Origin: Nocardia veterana NBRC 100344
GTDB lineage: Bacteria; Actinomycetota; Actinomycetes; Mycobacteriales; Mycobacteriaceae
Direction: 5' to 3'
Assembly: GCF_000308855.1 (NCBI RefSeq)
Contig: NZ_BAGM01000096.1
Span: forward strand, 62,001-126,000
Length of the DNA stretch: 64,000 bases
Below, in pieces: positions 17,706 to 26,269 of this stretch. Position numbers and translations under genes: made by a program. How positions within the stretch are numbered: the stretch's first letter is position 1; each line of letters begins with the position of its first letter. The notes below the pieces were generated by a model, which ran no database searches, was not told the origin of the DNA, and saw nothing but the letters and a program-made list of their open reading frames with translations.

Positions 17706-18797
17706 TCACAGCTCGAGTTCGAGGATGTCGCCCGCCGCGCGCGAAACGCAGGTGAGCATGGTCGTTTCGCGTTCGGCCGGACCGAGCCGGCGGTCGCGAT
17801 GGTCCACCGCGCCGGCGCGTACGGTCACCGCGCAGGTACCGCAGAAGCCCTGCCGGCACGAGTACGGGATGTCGGGCAATACCCGTGATATGGCGGCCAG
17901 CGCCGATTCGTCGGCGGCGACGTCGACGCTGCGCCCGCTGCGGGCGAGGTGAATCCGAAACGGCCGGCCGTGCTGGACGGGCGGCGGCGAGAAGCGTTCG
18001 GTATGTATCGACACGGTGGGGTCCTGAGCCGCCGCGGTGGCGAGGACGGCGTCTGTCAACGGCGGCGGGCCGCAGACGTAGAGCGCCGCGCCGCGCGGAA
18101 TCTCGGTGAGGACGTCGGCCGGATCCGTGCTGCCGCATTCGTCGTCGGGCCGGACCTCGAGCCGGCCGCCGCGCCGCGCGGCCAGCTCCGTCAGAAACGG
18201 CATGGTGGCGCGGCTGCGGCCGAGATAGACCAGGCGCCAGTCGATTCCGCGCCGCTCGGCGTCGGCGACCATCGGCAGCAGCGGGGTGATCCCGATGCCG
18301 CCCGCGACGAAGACGTAGTGCGGTGCGTCGATATAGCCGAAGGCATTGCGCGGCCCGCGCATGCGCAGCCGGTCCCCCACCGCCAGGGCACGGTGGATCT
18401 CGTCGGAGCCACCGCCGCCGTCGGGCAGGTGCCGCACGGCGATGCGATAGCAGCCACGGTCGGCGGGATCGCCGATGAGCGAATACTGTCGCAGCCGCCC
18501 GGACGGCAGCACGAGGTCGATATGCGCGCCCGGCACCCAGCGCGGCAGTGGCCGACCGTACGGGGCGACCAGGCTGAGCATCACCACGTCCGTGGCCACC
18601 CGGAGCCGGCGGGCGACGATCACCTCGCGCTCGAATCCTTTGCGGCGCACCGGGTTCGGCCGTGACAACAGCTCGGCGGCCGAATCCGCGGTGATCCCGC
18701 GACGATAGAGGTCGAACATCACGCCCAGTGCGCGGACCGGCAGCGAGGGCCGATACTTCGCGCGGATCGGATCGTCCGGCACGACGGCCGCGGTCAC
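17706..18797 (-). CDS. Ferredoxin-NAD(P)H reductase with C-terminal plant-type 2Fe-2S domain
   Basis: A 363-residue three-domain electron-transfer protein. It has a flavin barrel (RQYSLIGDP), an NAD(P)-binding domain (FVAGGIGITPLLPM and YVCGPPPLTDAV), and a C-terminal ferredoxin domain with the cluster CRQGFCGTC plus a distal Cys in MLTCVSR. This is the phthalate-dioxygenase-reductase order. The GTG at 18797 overlaps the stop codon of the upstream hydrolase (GTGA). It would pass electrons from NAD(P)H to an oxygenase, perhaps the diiron-like protein encoded just before it. Confidence 0.88.
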   Translation of the reverse strand: MTAAVVPDDPIRAKYRPSLPVRALGVMFDLYRRGITADSAAELLSRPNPVRRKGFEREVIVARRLRVATDVVMLSLVAPYGRPLPRWVPGAHIDLVLPSGRLRQYSLIGDPADRGCYRIAVRHLPDGGGGSDEIHRALAVGDRLRMRGPRNAFGYIDAPHYVFVAGGIGITPLLPMVADAERRGIDWRLVYLGRSRATMPFLTELAARRGGRLEVRPDDECGSTDPADVLTEIPRGAALYVCGPPPLTDAVLATAAAQDPTVSIHTERFSPPPVQHGRPFRIHLARSGRSVDVAADESALAAISRVLPDIPYSCRQGFCGTCAVTVRAGAVDHRDRRLGPAERETTMLTCVSRAAGDILELEL

Positions 18798-19669
18798 CGC
18801 TCGCCCGCCCGGGCCGCCGGGGACTGCGCGAGATAGCGCAGGGCGTTGTCCATACTTCCGAGTTGCGTGGGGTGGAATCCGGGCCGCAGATACCGCGGAA
18901 TCTCGGTCAGGAAGGTCGTCATGCGCGGAATCACCCCGCGCGCCGACGCGCTGAGGAATTGCAGCGGCCAGAATCGGCCCTTCGTGGGCTCGGGGTCCTT
19001 GGTGAACAGATATCCGCCGGCGATGACGAAGAGCACCAGCAGCGACGAGCTTGCCAGAACGGCGGTGCGGGCCTTGCGCAGATAGCCGCCGTCGACGTGC
19101 ATATAGGCGTCGTAGACCACGCTGCGGTGCTCGACTTCCTCGGCGCCGTGCCAGCGGATCAGATCCAGCATCGCCGGATGCATGTTCTTGGCCTCGAGCA
19201 CATCGTTGGTGAGCAGCCACTCCCCGATCACCGCGGTGTAGTGCTCCATTCCCGCGAACAACGCCAGTCGCTCGCACAACCACTGATATTTGGCGCGCCC
19301 GGTGAGTCCGTGATCGCCGAGGACGCGGTCGACGAGCCAGGACACGGTCTCGACCATCGGACCGACCTCGAGGCCGAGGCTCTCCAGATGCCGGCGGGCC
19401 TGCGCATGCGAGCTCGCATGCTGATTCTCCTGGCCGATGAACCCCTGCACCTCTTCGCGCAGCCGCTCGTCGTCGATGTAGGGCAGTGCCTCCGCCAGTG
19501 CGGCGGCCATCGCGCGTTCGCCCTCGGGAAGCACCAGATGCATGACGTTGATGATGTGGGTGGCCATGACCTCGCCCGGAATGTAATGCATCGGCACCGA
19601 GTCGAAGTCGAATCGCACATCGCGGGGCCTGATCGCGTGGGCTTGGTCCTCGTAGACCGGTGTGTTCAT
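18794..19669 (-). CDS. Metal-dependent hydrolase-like diiron protein (PF10118-type)
   Basis: A 291-residue helical protein with the repeated metal-ligand pattern of this family: GQENQHASSH near residue 90 and GAEEVEHRSVVYD near residue 185, both Glu-x-x-His units as in diiron proteins. A hydrophobic segment (VLASSSLLVLFVIAGGYLF) follows. The ATG at 19669 is chosen because AAGGA lies 7 bases upstream; a longer open frame would cover the operator. It is the first gene of the operon. The family is annotated as hydrolase, but the genetic link to a 2Fe-2S reductase suggests an oxygen-activating role; this is inference. Confidence 0.8.
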   Translation of the reverse strand: MNTPVYEDQAHAIRPRDVRFDFDSVPMHYIPGEVMATHIINVMHLVLPEGERAMAAALAEALPYIDDERLREEVQGFIGQENQHASSHAQARRHLESLGLEVGPMVETVSWLVDRVLGDHGLTGRAKYQWLCERLALFAGMEHYTAVIGEWLLTNDVLEAKNMHPAMLDLIRWHGAEEVEHRSVVYDAYMHVDGGYLRKARTAVLASSSLLVLFVIAGGYLFTKDPEPTKGRFWPLQFLSASARGVIPRMTTFLTEIPRYLRPGFHPTQLGSMDNALRYLAQSPAARAGER

Positions 19670-19711
19670 GGCGCGTCCTTGCGTCTGGTCGAAGCGATGG
19701 TCCGACAGTAT

Positions 19712-19751
19712 TGTTGACATCAATGGATGTCAACAGCACCCGATGTCAACT
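19712..19751. promoter_or_regulatory. Palindromic operator with an extra half-site
   Basis: TGTTGACATC-AATG-GATGTCAACA at 19712-19735 is a perfect palindrome with 10-bp arms. The half-site GATGTCAACT recurs 16 bases further on at 19742-19751. Both lie between the divergent hydrolase operon (start 19669) and the TetR gene (start 19789). This is the expected place for a TetR operator that controls both directions. Confidence 0.7.
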
Positions 19752-19788
19752 AGCCGTCGGGAAGCCGGCCCCCGGTAGCATCAGCGCC

Positions 19789-20451
19789 ATGGCCGATTCG
19801 CCGCACACCCCCCGGACGGGCAGCCGACCCTGGCGCGGGCGCGAACCGGCCGACCGCATCGCCGCGCGCCGAGAACGCCTGATGCAGGCCGGTTTCGAGC
19901 TCATGGCCGGAGCGGGCGCCGCCGAGACCTCGATGCGCGGAGTATGCCGACAGGCCGGACTCACCGAACGTTATTTCTACGAGAGTTTCGGCAATCTCGA
20001 CGATCTGATGACCACCGTCCTCGAGAACACCGTCCAGCAGTGCCGGGACCGGCTGCTCGCGGCCCTCGCCGACGCGCCCGTCGACCGCGATCTGCTGTTC
20101 GGTCACGTGGTTCGCGCCTTCACCGACTTCCTCACCGAGGATCCGCGGCGCGGGCGGATCCTGTTCGTGGAATCGCTGGCCACACCGGCGCTCACACAGC
20201 GCGGCAACGAACTGGTCGCATTGATCACCGGGCCGATCGCGGAGGTCATCGCGGCCGACGACACCGACAGCCCGGCACCGGACGAGACCGACGCCGCGCT
20301 CAACGCGATGGCCATCTTCGGCGCCCTCGCCTACTGCTACCGCCCGTATCTCATCGGCGATATCACGATCGACCGGGAGCGTTTCGACAATCACGCCGCC
20401 GCGATCATCCGGCAGCTGAGCACGGTGCGCTCGGCGCCGGTTCTGCGCTGA
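19789..20451 (+). CDS. TetR-family regulator of the redox operon
   Basis: A 220-residue protein with an N-terminal HTH: RERLMQAGFELMAGAGAAETSM, then GVCRQAGLTERYFYESFGNLDDL. The remainder is helical (TetR ligand domain). ATG 19789 is used since frames further upstream run through the operator. It diverges from the four-gene redox operon and precedes cyp51 by about 130 bases in the same direction. It may therefore link the redox operon and sterol demethylation, but only the operator beside its own start is visible. Confidence 0.87.
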   Translation: MADSPHTPRTGSRPWRGREPADRIAARRERLMQAGFELMAGAGAAETSMRGVCRQAGLTERYFYESFGNLDDLMTTVLENTVQQCRDRLLAALADAPVDRDLLFGHVVRAFTDFLTEDPRRGRILFVESLATPALTQRGNELVALITGPIAEVIAADDTDSPAPDETDAALNAMAIFGALAYCYRPYLIGDITIDRERFDNHAAAIIRQLSTVRSAPVLR

Positions 20452-20581
20452 ATTCCCGCTGTCCCGACACCCGGCCGGGGTCCGGTTCGCCCCGGCCGGA
20501 CCTTGCCTCGGCCACCCTTCCGTAGTACCGTCCAGACACGTGTCCATCCGGGATGGATCCGGGAATGCGGAAGGATTTCAC

Positions 20582-21937
20582 ATGACGTTGGTCAAGCCGC
20601 GGCAGGTCTCCGGTGGCGAACACGAACACGGCCACCTCGAAGAATTCCGCACCGATCCGATCGCCCTGATGCGCCGGGTGCGCGCGGAGTGCGGGGACGT
20701 CGGCTCGTTCCGGCTCGCCGACAAGGACGTCATCCTGCTCTCCGGCGCCGAAGCCAACGAATTCTTCTTCCGGGCCGCCGACGAGGATCTCGACCAGGGT
20801 GCGGCCTATCCGTTCATGAAACCGATCTTCGGCGAGGGCGTGGTATTCGACGCCAGCCCGGAACGCCGCAAGGAGATGCTGCACAATCAGGCGCTACGCG
20901 GCGACTTCATGCGCGGGCACGCCGAAACCATCGCGCACGAGGTGCACCGGATCGTCGAGCGCTGGGACGACGAAGGCGAGATCGACCTGCTCGAGTTCTT
21001 CGCCGAGCTGACCATCTACACCTCCTCGGCCTGCCTGATCGGCAAGAAGTTCCGGGAGGAACTCGACGAGCGATTCGCCCACCTCTACCACGACCTCGAA
21101 CGCGGCACCGACGCGCTGTGCTACGTCGACCCGTACGCGCCGATCGACAGCTTCCGGATCCGGGACGAGGCGCGCGAAAAGCTGGTCGACCTGGTTCAGG
21201 AGATCATGCACCGCCGCATCGCGAACCCGCCTCGGGGCAAGGAGGATCGCGACATGCTCGATGTGCTGGTCTCGATCCGGGACGAGCAGGGCGAGCCGCG
21301 ATTCTCGGCCAGCGAGATCACCGGCATCTTCATCTCGATGATGTTCGCCGGACACCACACCACCTCCGGAACCGCGTCCTGGGCCACCATCGAGTTGCTG
21401 CGCCATCCCGAGGTGCTCACCCAGGTCGTGGCCGAACTGGACGAACTCTACGCCGACGGTCAGGACGTGAGTTTCCATGCGCTGCGCCGGATTCCGCGCT
21501 TGGAGGCGACGCTCAAGGAAACGCTGCGGCTGCATCCGCCGCTGATCATCCTGATGCGCGTCGCTCGCGGCGAATTCGAGGTGTGTGGGCACAGCATCAC
21601 CACCGGTGATCTGGTGGCGACCACGCCGGCGATCTCCAACCGGCTCCCCGAGGACTTCCCGGACCCGGACCGATTCGATCCGGGCCGCTACATCGACCCC
21701 CATCAGGCGGATCTGGTGAACCGCTGGACCTGGATCCCGTTCGGCGCCGGCCGGCACCGCTGTGTCGGCCAGGCCTTCGCCCTGATGCAGCTCAAGGCCA
21801 TCTTCTCGATCCTGCTCCGGGATTGGGAATTCGAGATGGCGCAACCGTCGGAAAGCTACCGCAACGACCACTCGAAGATGGTGGTGCAACTGCAGCAGCC
21901 GTGCACCGTCCGCTACCGCCGCCGGCGGCGGGGGTGA
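20582..21937 (+). CDS. cyp51: Cytochrome P450 of the CYP51 (sterol 14-alpha-demethylase) family
   Basis: A 451-residue P450, the same length as the mycobacterial CYP51. The I-helix reads FAGHHTTSGTASW, the CYP51 signature with His instead of the usual acidic residue before Thr. The ExxR is ETLR, and the heme loop is FGAGRHRCVGQAFALMQ with the Cys ligand. CYP51 removes the 14-alpha-methyl group of lanosterol-type sterols; in actinobacteria the natural substrate is uncertain. The GTGA overlap with the next SDR gene and the gene order match the mycobacterial cyp51 neighbourhood. No ferredoxin gene is adjacent here. Confidence 0.92.
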   Translation: MTLVKPRQVSGGEHEHGHLEEFRTDPIALMRRVRAECGDVGSFRLADKDVILLSGAEANEFFFRAADEDLDQGAAYPFMKPIFGEGVVFDASPERRKEMLHNQALRGDFMRGHAETIAHEVHRIVERWDDEGEIDLLEFFAELTIYTSSACLIGKKFREELDERFAHLYHDLERGTDALCYVDPYAPIDSFRIRDEAREKLVDLVQEIMHRRIANPPRGKEDRDMLDVLVSIRDEQGEPRFSASEITGIFISMMFAGHHTTSGTASWATIELLRHPEVLTQVVAELDELYADGQDVSFHALRRIPRLEATLKETLRLHPPLIILMRVARGEFEVCGHSITTGDLVATTPAISNRLPEDFPDPDRFDPGRYIDPHQADLVNRWTWIPFGAGRHRCVGQAFALMQLKAIFSILLRDWEFEMAQPSESYRNDHSKMVVQLQQPCTVRYRRRRRG

Positions 21938-22773
21938 GCGCGGTCCGGTTGCCGGGCACGGTCGTCGCCGTCACCGGCGGCGCGCGGGGCATCGGTTATG
22001 CGATCGCCGAGCAGCTGCGCGATGCGGGTGCGCGGGTCGCGCTCGGCGATATCGATGCCGCGGCGGTCACCGAGGCCGGAATCCGGCTCGGCGCCGCCGT
22101 GGCGCCGGCACTCGACGTCACCGAGCCGGACTCGTTCCGGGAGTTCCTGGCGGCGGTCGAGGCCGCGACCGGCCCGGTCGACGTGCTGATCAACAATGCC
22201 GGGATCATGCCGGTCGGCCGCTTCGTCGCCGAGTCCGACGCCATCACCCGCCGCATCCTCGAGGTCAATGTGCTCGGCGTCATGAACGGAACCAAAGCCG
22301 TTCTACCGCAGATGCTTTCGCGAGGTCGCGGCCACATCGTGAACATCGCGTCGCTGGCCGGGGAGAACCCGACACCGGGTATGGCCACCTACTGCGCCGC
22401 CAAACAGGCCGTCCTCGGCTTCACCGAGGCCATGCGCCTGGAATACCGCGGCAGCGGGGTCCACTTCTCGGCGGTACTGCCCACTTTCACCCGCACCGAA
22501 CTGATCGCCGGGACCACCCCGCCGCGGGGGCTGCTGGCCGAACCCGGCGATGTGGCACGGGCGGTCGTACGACTGATCGCCCGGCCGCGCCGTCGGGTCA
22601 CGGTCACCCGCGCGGCGGGCGTGGCGATGGCGTTCAACAAACTCACCCCGCGCGCGTTCGGCGAATTCACCGCCCGCCGGATGGGCGTGCATCGAATATT
22701 CACCGACGAGGTCGACCGGGCGGCGCGCGCCGACTACGACCGGCGGGTCGGCAACACACCGAGCGACGATTAG
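21934..22773 (+). CDS. Short-chain dehydrogenase coupled to cyp51
   Basis: A 279-residue SDR with VTGGARGIGYAIAE at residues 11-24, NNAGIMPVG, catalytic Ser in IASLAG and YCAAK. The GTG at 21934 overlaps the cyp51 stop codon, so translation is coupled. In mycobacteria an SDR gene likewise sits beside cyp51. A role in oxidising or reducing a sterol or similar lipid is inferred from context only. Confidence 0.88.
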   Translation: MSAVRLPGTVVAVTGGARGIGYAIAEQLRDAGARVALGDIDAAAVTEAGIRLGAAVAPALDVTEPDSFREFLAAVEAATGPVDVLINNAGIMPVGRFVAESDAITRRILEVNVLGVMNGTKAVLPQMLSRGRGHIVNIASLAGENPTPGMATYCAAKQAVLGFTEAMRLEYRGSGVHFSAVLPTFTRTELIAGTTPPRGLLAEPGDVARAVVRLIARPRRRVTVTRAAGVAMAFNKLTPRAFGEFTARRMGVHRIFTDEVDRAARADYDRRVGNTPSDD

Positions 22774-22866
22774 CCCGGCAGTGGCGCCCGGCCGCCGATA
22801 ATCGAATTCGTATACGGCCTGGTCGCCGCCGGAATATCGGCGATTATCGGGTCGTTTGTCGTGCCG

Positions 22867-22892
22867 TCTTTTGAGAACCGCACCAACGGGTA
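22867..22892 (+). promoter_or_regulatory. Possible SigB/SigF-type promoter of the sigma gene
   Basis: A TTTT element at 22869-22872 and GGGTAC at 22888-22893 are 15 bases apart, roughly like the GTTT-N15-17-GGGTA promoters of SigB/SigF-class sigma factors. The -35 element lacks the leading G. If real, the sigma factor would be autoregulated. Weak call. Confidence 0.3.
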
Positions 22893-22933
22893 CCCCAAGG
22901 GGGTCGGATTCAGTTGGAAGCGAGGTATCTCGA

Positions 22934-23746
22934 ATGACACATGAACCGATCGCCCGTCGTGCCGAAACCGCCGCACGCCACGGTGCCAACAGTTACGACG
23001 ACATCGAACCCTGGTTCGAAAAGCTGGTTGCCCTGGAGCCGGGCGATCCGCATCGCGAGTCGGTTCGAGCCGAAATCATCGAACTCTGCCTGCCGCTGGC
23101 CGAGCATATCGCCCGTAAATTCTCCGGCCGGGGCGAAAATTTCGACGATCTCCATCAGGTGGCGCGCCTCGGGCTCGTGCTGGCCGTGGATCGTTTCGAT
23201 CCGGCCCGGGGAAATTCCTTCCTCTCCTTCGCGGTGCCCACCGTCATGGGAGAAGTCCGCCGTCACTTCCGCGACTACACCTGGTCGACCCGGGTGCCGC
23301 GCGCAGTGAAGGAACTGTGGCTGCGCATCGGGCCCACGACCGAAGAACTGGCCCACGAACTCGGCCGGATGCCTACCGCGCGGGAACTGTCCGACGCCCT
23401 CGATGTCGACGACACCCAGGTCGTGCAGGCCATGATCGCCGGCAACGCCTATCAGCCCAATTCGATCGACGCCGTCGTCGACGCCGACGACGGTGCCATG
23501 CTGGACAAGCTCGGCACCGAGGAACAGTGCTACCAACTGACCGAGGACGCGATGGCGGTGCGGCCGCTCATCGACGCGTTGCCGAGCCGGGAACGCAGAA
23601 TTCTCGTCATGCGTTTCTTCGAATCCAAGACGCAGAATCAGATCGCGGAGAAACTGCACATCTCCCAGATGCATGTCTCGCGCATCCTGTCCCGCACACT
23701 GAAAAACCTGCGGCAGCAGGCACTCTGCGAACCACAGCCGACCTGA
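22934..23746 (+). CDS. SigB/SigF-family RNA polymerase sigma factor
   Basis: A 270-residue group 3 sigma factor with regions 2, 3 and 4. Region 2 holds CLPLAEHIARKFSGRGENFDDLHQVARLGLVLAVDRFDPARG, including the core-binding and -10 recognition helices; VPTVMGEVRRHFRD follows, and region 4 ends with the HTH QNQIAEKLHISQMHVSRIL. Such factors drive general stress regulons. ATG 22934 is chosen at the normal distance from region 2. No anti-sigma or anti-anti-sigma gene is adjacent, which is unusual for the family. Nearby genes (CsbD, Rho-N protein, catalase, GlsB-like) are typical of SigB-type regulons. Confidence 0.9.
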   Translation: MTHEPIARRAETAARHGANSYDDIEPWFEKLVALEPGDPHRESVRAEIIELCLPLAEHIARKFSGRGENFDDLHQVARLGLVLAVDRFDPARGNSFLSFAVPTVMGEVRRHFRDYTWSTRVPRAVKELWLRIGPTTEELAHELGRMPTARELSDALDVDDTQVVQAMIAGNAYQPNSIDAVVDADDGAMLDKLGTEEQCYQLTEDAMAVRPLIDALPSRERRILVMRFFESKTQNQIAEKLHISQMHVSRILSRTLKNLRQQALCEPQPT

Positions 23747-23782
23747 TCCGTCCAGACGTCCCCTCTCCGGAAAGGTGTGATC

Positions 23783-24106
23783 ATGCCCAAGGAATGGTCA
23801 GCAAAAGAAGAACGCCAATACGAGCACGTCAAATCGTCTGCGCGGCAACGCGGCGAGAGCAAAGGGCGCGCCCAGGAAATCGCGGCGCGCACCGTGAACA
23901 AGAATCGCGCGCAATCGGGTAAGACGCGCACCGCCAGCCGCAGTTCCACGAACGACATGTCGCCCCAGCGGCGCGGCGGGCAGCGTTCCGGAAAAGGCTC
24001 GCAGGGCCCCACCCGCGATCAGCTGTACAACGAAGCGCGCCAACGGAATATCAAGGGGCGCTCCAAGATGACGAAGAAACAACTCGCGAACGCGCTGGGG
24101 AAATAG
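23783..24106 (+). CDS. Rho-N (SAP-like) domain protein, stress-associated
   Basis: A 107-residue basic protein. The first half is very charged and low in complexity (EWSAKEERQYEHVKSSARQRG; a KNRAQ stretch). The last 35 residues form a Rho N-terminal/SAP-type helix-extended-helix: TRDQLYNEARQRNIKGRSKM followed by TKKQLANALGK, a fold that binds nucleic acid. ATG 23783 follows GGAAAGGTG. It lies 36 bases after the sigma gene in the same direction, likely in one operon, and is followed by a strong terminator. Confidence 0.82.
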   Translation: MPKEWSAKEERQYEHVKSSARQRGESKGRAQEIAARTVNKNRAQSGKTRTASRSSTNDMSPQRRGGQRSGKGSQGPTRDQLYNEARQRNIKGRSKMTKKQLANALGK

Positions 24107-24134
24107 CGTCGTCCCAGCGGCCCGCGAAATGAGA

Positions 24135-24171
24135 GGGTGCCCGGCCACAGCGGCCGGGCACCCTTTCGTTT
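24135..24171. terminator. Strong rho-independent terminator
   Basis: Perfect 12-bp stem (GGGTGCCCGGCC and complement) with a 5-base loop followed by TTTCGTTT. It lies between the Rho-N gene and the convergent CsbD gene, and can serve both. Confidence 0.75.
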
Positions 24172-24186
24172 CGCTGTCGCGAGCTG

Positions 24187-24444
24187 TCAGCCGCGGCTGC
24201 TGTCGTCCTGGTAGACCTGTTGCCGCTTCTCCTCGAATCCGGCTTCGGCACGATGCTTTTCGGCCTCCGCCTCCTTCTGCGCGGCTTCGCGCTGGGAGTC
24301 GGCGCGGCTCTGCTGCGCCCAGCCCTCCTCACGCAGGTCGTCGTTTCCGAAAATCTGGCCGACCGCTTCCTTGGTCTTGCCCTTGACGCCTTCCACGGCG
24401 CCCTCGAGACCTCCGCGGACTCCGCCCTTCTCGTGCTCGGACAA
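24187..24444 (-). CDS. CsbD-family stress protein
   Basis: An 85-residue hydrophilic, helical protein: GGLEGAVEGVKGKTKEAVGQ near the start is the CsbD hallmark, followed by Ala/Glu/Lys-rich repeats (QREAAQKEAEAEKHRAEAG). CsbD proteins are abundant SigB-regulated stress proteins of unknown mechanism. The TTG at 24444 is preferred because GGAGG lies 8 bases upstream and CsbD proteins start at this point. A longer frame from ATG 24549 overlaps the stop of the upstream DUF6328 gene (ATGA) and cannot be excluded. Confidence 0.82.
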   Translation of the reverse strand: MSEHEKGGVRGGLEGAVEGVKGKTKEAVGQIFGNDDLREEGWAQQSRADSQREAAQKEAEAEKHRAEAGFEEKRQQVYQDDSSRG

Positions 24445-24545
24445 GAGATTCACCTCCAGCAGGTCGAAATCACTGACATCCGGCGCGATACCCGTGACCC
24501 CCTGGGCAAAACGCGCGACCTCGCGATTTCCGGTGGGCTGTGAGG

Positions 24546-25067
24546 TCATTCACCGTCCGCCGCGGTGCGCCGTCGATCGCGCCACGGGTGCAGGAACCAG
24601 ACCCCGATGAACAACAGCGCGAAGCAGATTCCGACGACCGTCGCGGCCACGGCGCCGGCCACGGTGTCGAAGATCAGCACGGCCACGCCGGTGAGCGCGA
24701 TCCCGAGCAACAGCAACCCGGCCAGCGCGAAGGTGTGCGCGGTGCGGACCACACTGGCCAGCCGATGCCGGCGGAACAGGATGCGGTGGGCCGCGACCGG
24801 TGCGATCAGGAAGACCGTCGCGGCGATCGACGCGGTGACCACCGCCAGGTACAGCCCACGCATCGGGGTGGAGACGGCATTGAATCGGGCCTGGAAAGGA
24901 AGCGTGAGCAGGAAACCGGTGAGCAGCTGGACGCCGGTCTGCACGACACGCAGTTCCTGGATCAGACTGGTCAGATTGCGGTCCAGCTGCTCGGTTTCGG
25001 TCTCACCGCGTTCCCGCCGGTCCCACTCTCGATCGGCCGGGCCGCCCGCCGGCTGCGCCTGCTCCAT
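24546..25067 (-). CDS. DUF6328-type four-helix membrane protein
   Basis: A 173-residue protein. LIQELRVVQTGVQLLTGFLLTLPFQ around residue 35 is the signature of the DUF6328 family, followed by three more hydrophobic helices (LYLAVVTASIAATVFLIAP; FALAGLLLLGIALTGVAVLIF; ATVVGICFALLFIGVWFL). Function is unknown. It is upstream of CsbD in the same direction and probably belongs to the same stress transcript. Confidence 0.8.
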   Translation of the reverse strand: MEQAQPAGGPADREWDRRERGETETEQLDRNLTSLIQELRVVQTGVQLLTGFLLTLPFQARFNAVSTPMRGLYLAVVTASIAATVFLIAPVAAHRILFRRHRLASVVRTAHTFALAGLLLLGIALTGVAVLIFDTVAGAVAATVVGICFALLFIGVWFLHPWRDRRRTAADGE

Positions 25068-25129
25068 CCGACAACCCTATCTCCGCCCGGTCGCGACCCC
25101 TTATCAATACTTCCGGCCATAATGATGAG

Positions 25130-26185
25130 ATGCACACCGTCGAGGCGCCCGATGTCCGGACCTGGAACTTCCCCCGCGGCATCGCCAGCGTGGCGGTGAT
25201 GACGGAATTCGCGGCCGAATACGGCGTTCCGGCGGGGCGCCTGCTCGCGGGATCGGGTATCGGCGCGGGCGCCCTGGCCGATCCCGGCGCGCAGATTCCG
25301 GCCGAGGCGGAGTTGGCGGTGGTGCGCAATCTGGTCGCCGAACTCGGCACCGTCCCGGCGCTGGGGGTCGAGGTCGGCCGCCGCTACCGGTTGAGCACCT
25401 TCGGCATCTTCGGTTTCGCGTGCGTCACCAGTCCGACACTGCGCGAGGCGATTTCGCTCGCACTGCGCTATTACCGGCTCGGCTTCGCCTTCTGCACGCC
25501 GATCGTGGAGTACCGGCGCGACGATGTGGTCGCCTGGATCCACCACGAATTGATCCCGTCCGACGTGCAGCCGTTCCTGGTCGAGCGTGACATCGTCGCC
25601 ATGCATCGGGTGATGGGCGATCTCCTCGGCCACGACTTCGCCCTTTCCCGAATCGAATTCGGCTACACCGAACCGCCGCATGCGCAACGACTCGAGGCCG
25701 TCCTCGGCGCCCGACCGCGATTCGGCCGACCGCACACCATGTTCACCGTCGCTCCGGAGATTCTGGCTCAGCCACTGCCGCAGGCCAATCAGCAGACCTG
25801 GGCGGTATGTATCGCGCAGTGCCGGGATCTGGTACAGCGCCGCAGTGCCCGCACCGGAATCGCCGCCGAGGTCCGCGAGCGACTGCTCCCCGGCAGCGGC
25901 GCGACCGGCATCACCACCCCGCCGCCGATCGACACGGTGGCCCGGGAACTCAATATGAGTGTGCGTACCCTGCGCCGTCGCCTGACCGAGGCGGGAACCA
26001 GCTACCGCGCACTGCTGGACGAGGTGCGCCGAGCGCTCGCCCAGGAAATGCTCTCGGGCACCCCGCTGACCATCGACGACATCGCCATCCGACTCGGCTA
26101 CGCCGAGGCGACACCGTTCATCCATGCCTTCAAACGCTGGACGGGCACCACACCCGCCGCCTACCGCCGTGACCGGAACTATTGA
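25130..26185 (+). CDS. AraC-family regulator with Arabinose_bd-type N-terminal domain
   Basis: A 351-residue regulator. The first 190 residues match the Arabinose_bd/ArgR-like N-terminal domain of the OruR/VirS type (GRRYRLSTFGIFGFACVTSPTL; HELIPSDVQPFLVERDI). The C-terminus holds two AraC helix-turn-helix units (VARELNMSVRTLRRRLTEAG and DDIAIRLGYAEATPFIHAFK). In mycobacteria such regulators control lipid and envelope-stress operons. The next gene, a cholesterol oxidase 84 bases downstream in the same direction, is the obvious candidate target. Confidence 0.88.
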   Translation: MHTVEAPDVRTWNFPRGIASVAVMTEFAAEYGVPAGRLLAGSGIGAGALADPGAQIPAEAELAVVRNLVAELGTVPALGVEVGRRYRLSTFGIFGFACVTSPTLREAISLALRYYRLGFAFCTPIVEYRRDDVVAWIHHELIPSDVQPFLVERDIVAMHRVMGDLLGHDFALSRIEFGYTEPPHAQRLEAVLGARPRFGRPHTMFTVAPEILAQPLPQANQQTWAVCIAQCRDLVQRRSARTGIAAEVRERLLPGSGATGITTPPPIDTVARELNMSVRTLRRRLTEAGTSYRALLDEVRRALAQEMLSGTPLTIDDIAIRLGYAEATPFIHAFKRWTGTTPAAYRRDRNY

Positions 26186-26269
26186 TTTGTTGGCCGTCGA
26201 TCTCTGCGCCCCGCCCCTGATCCGCACCTACGGTACGAGGACGGATCGGGACGAGGAAAGGCGCCGGCG

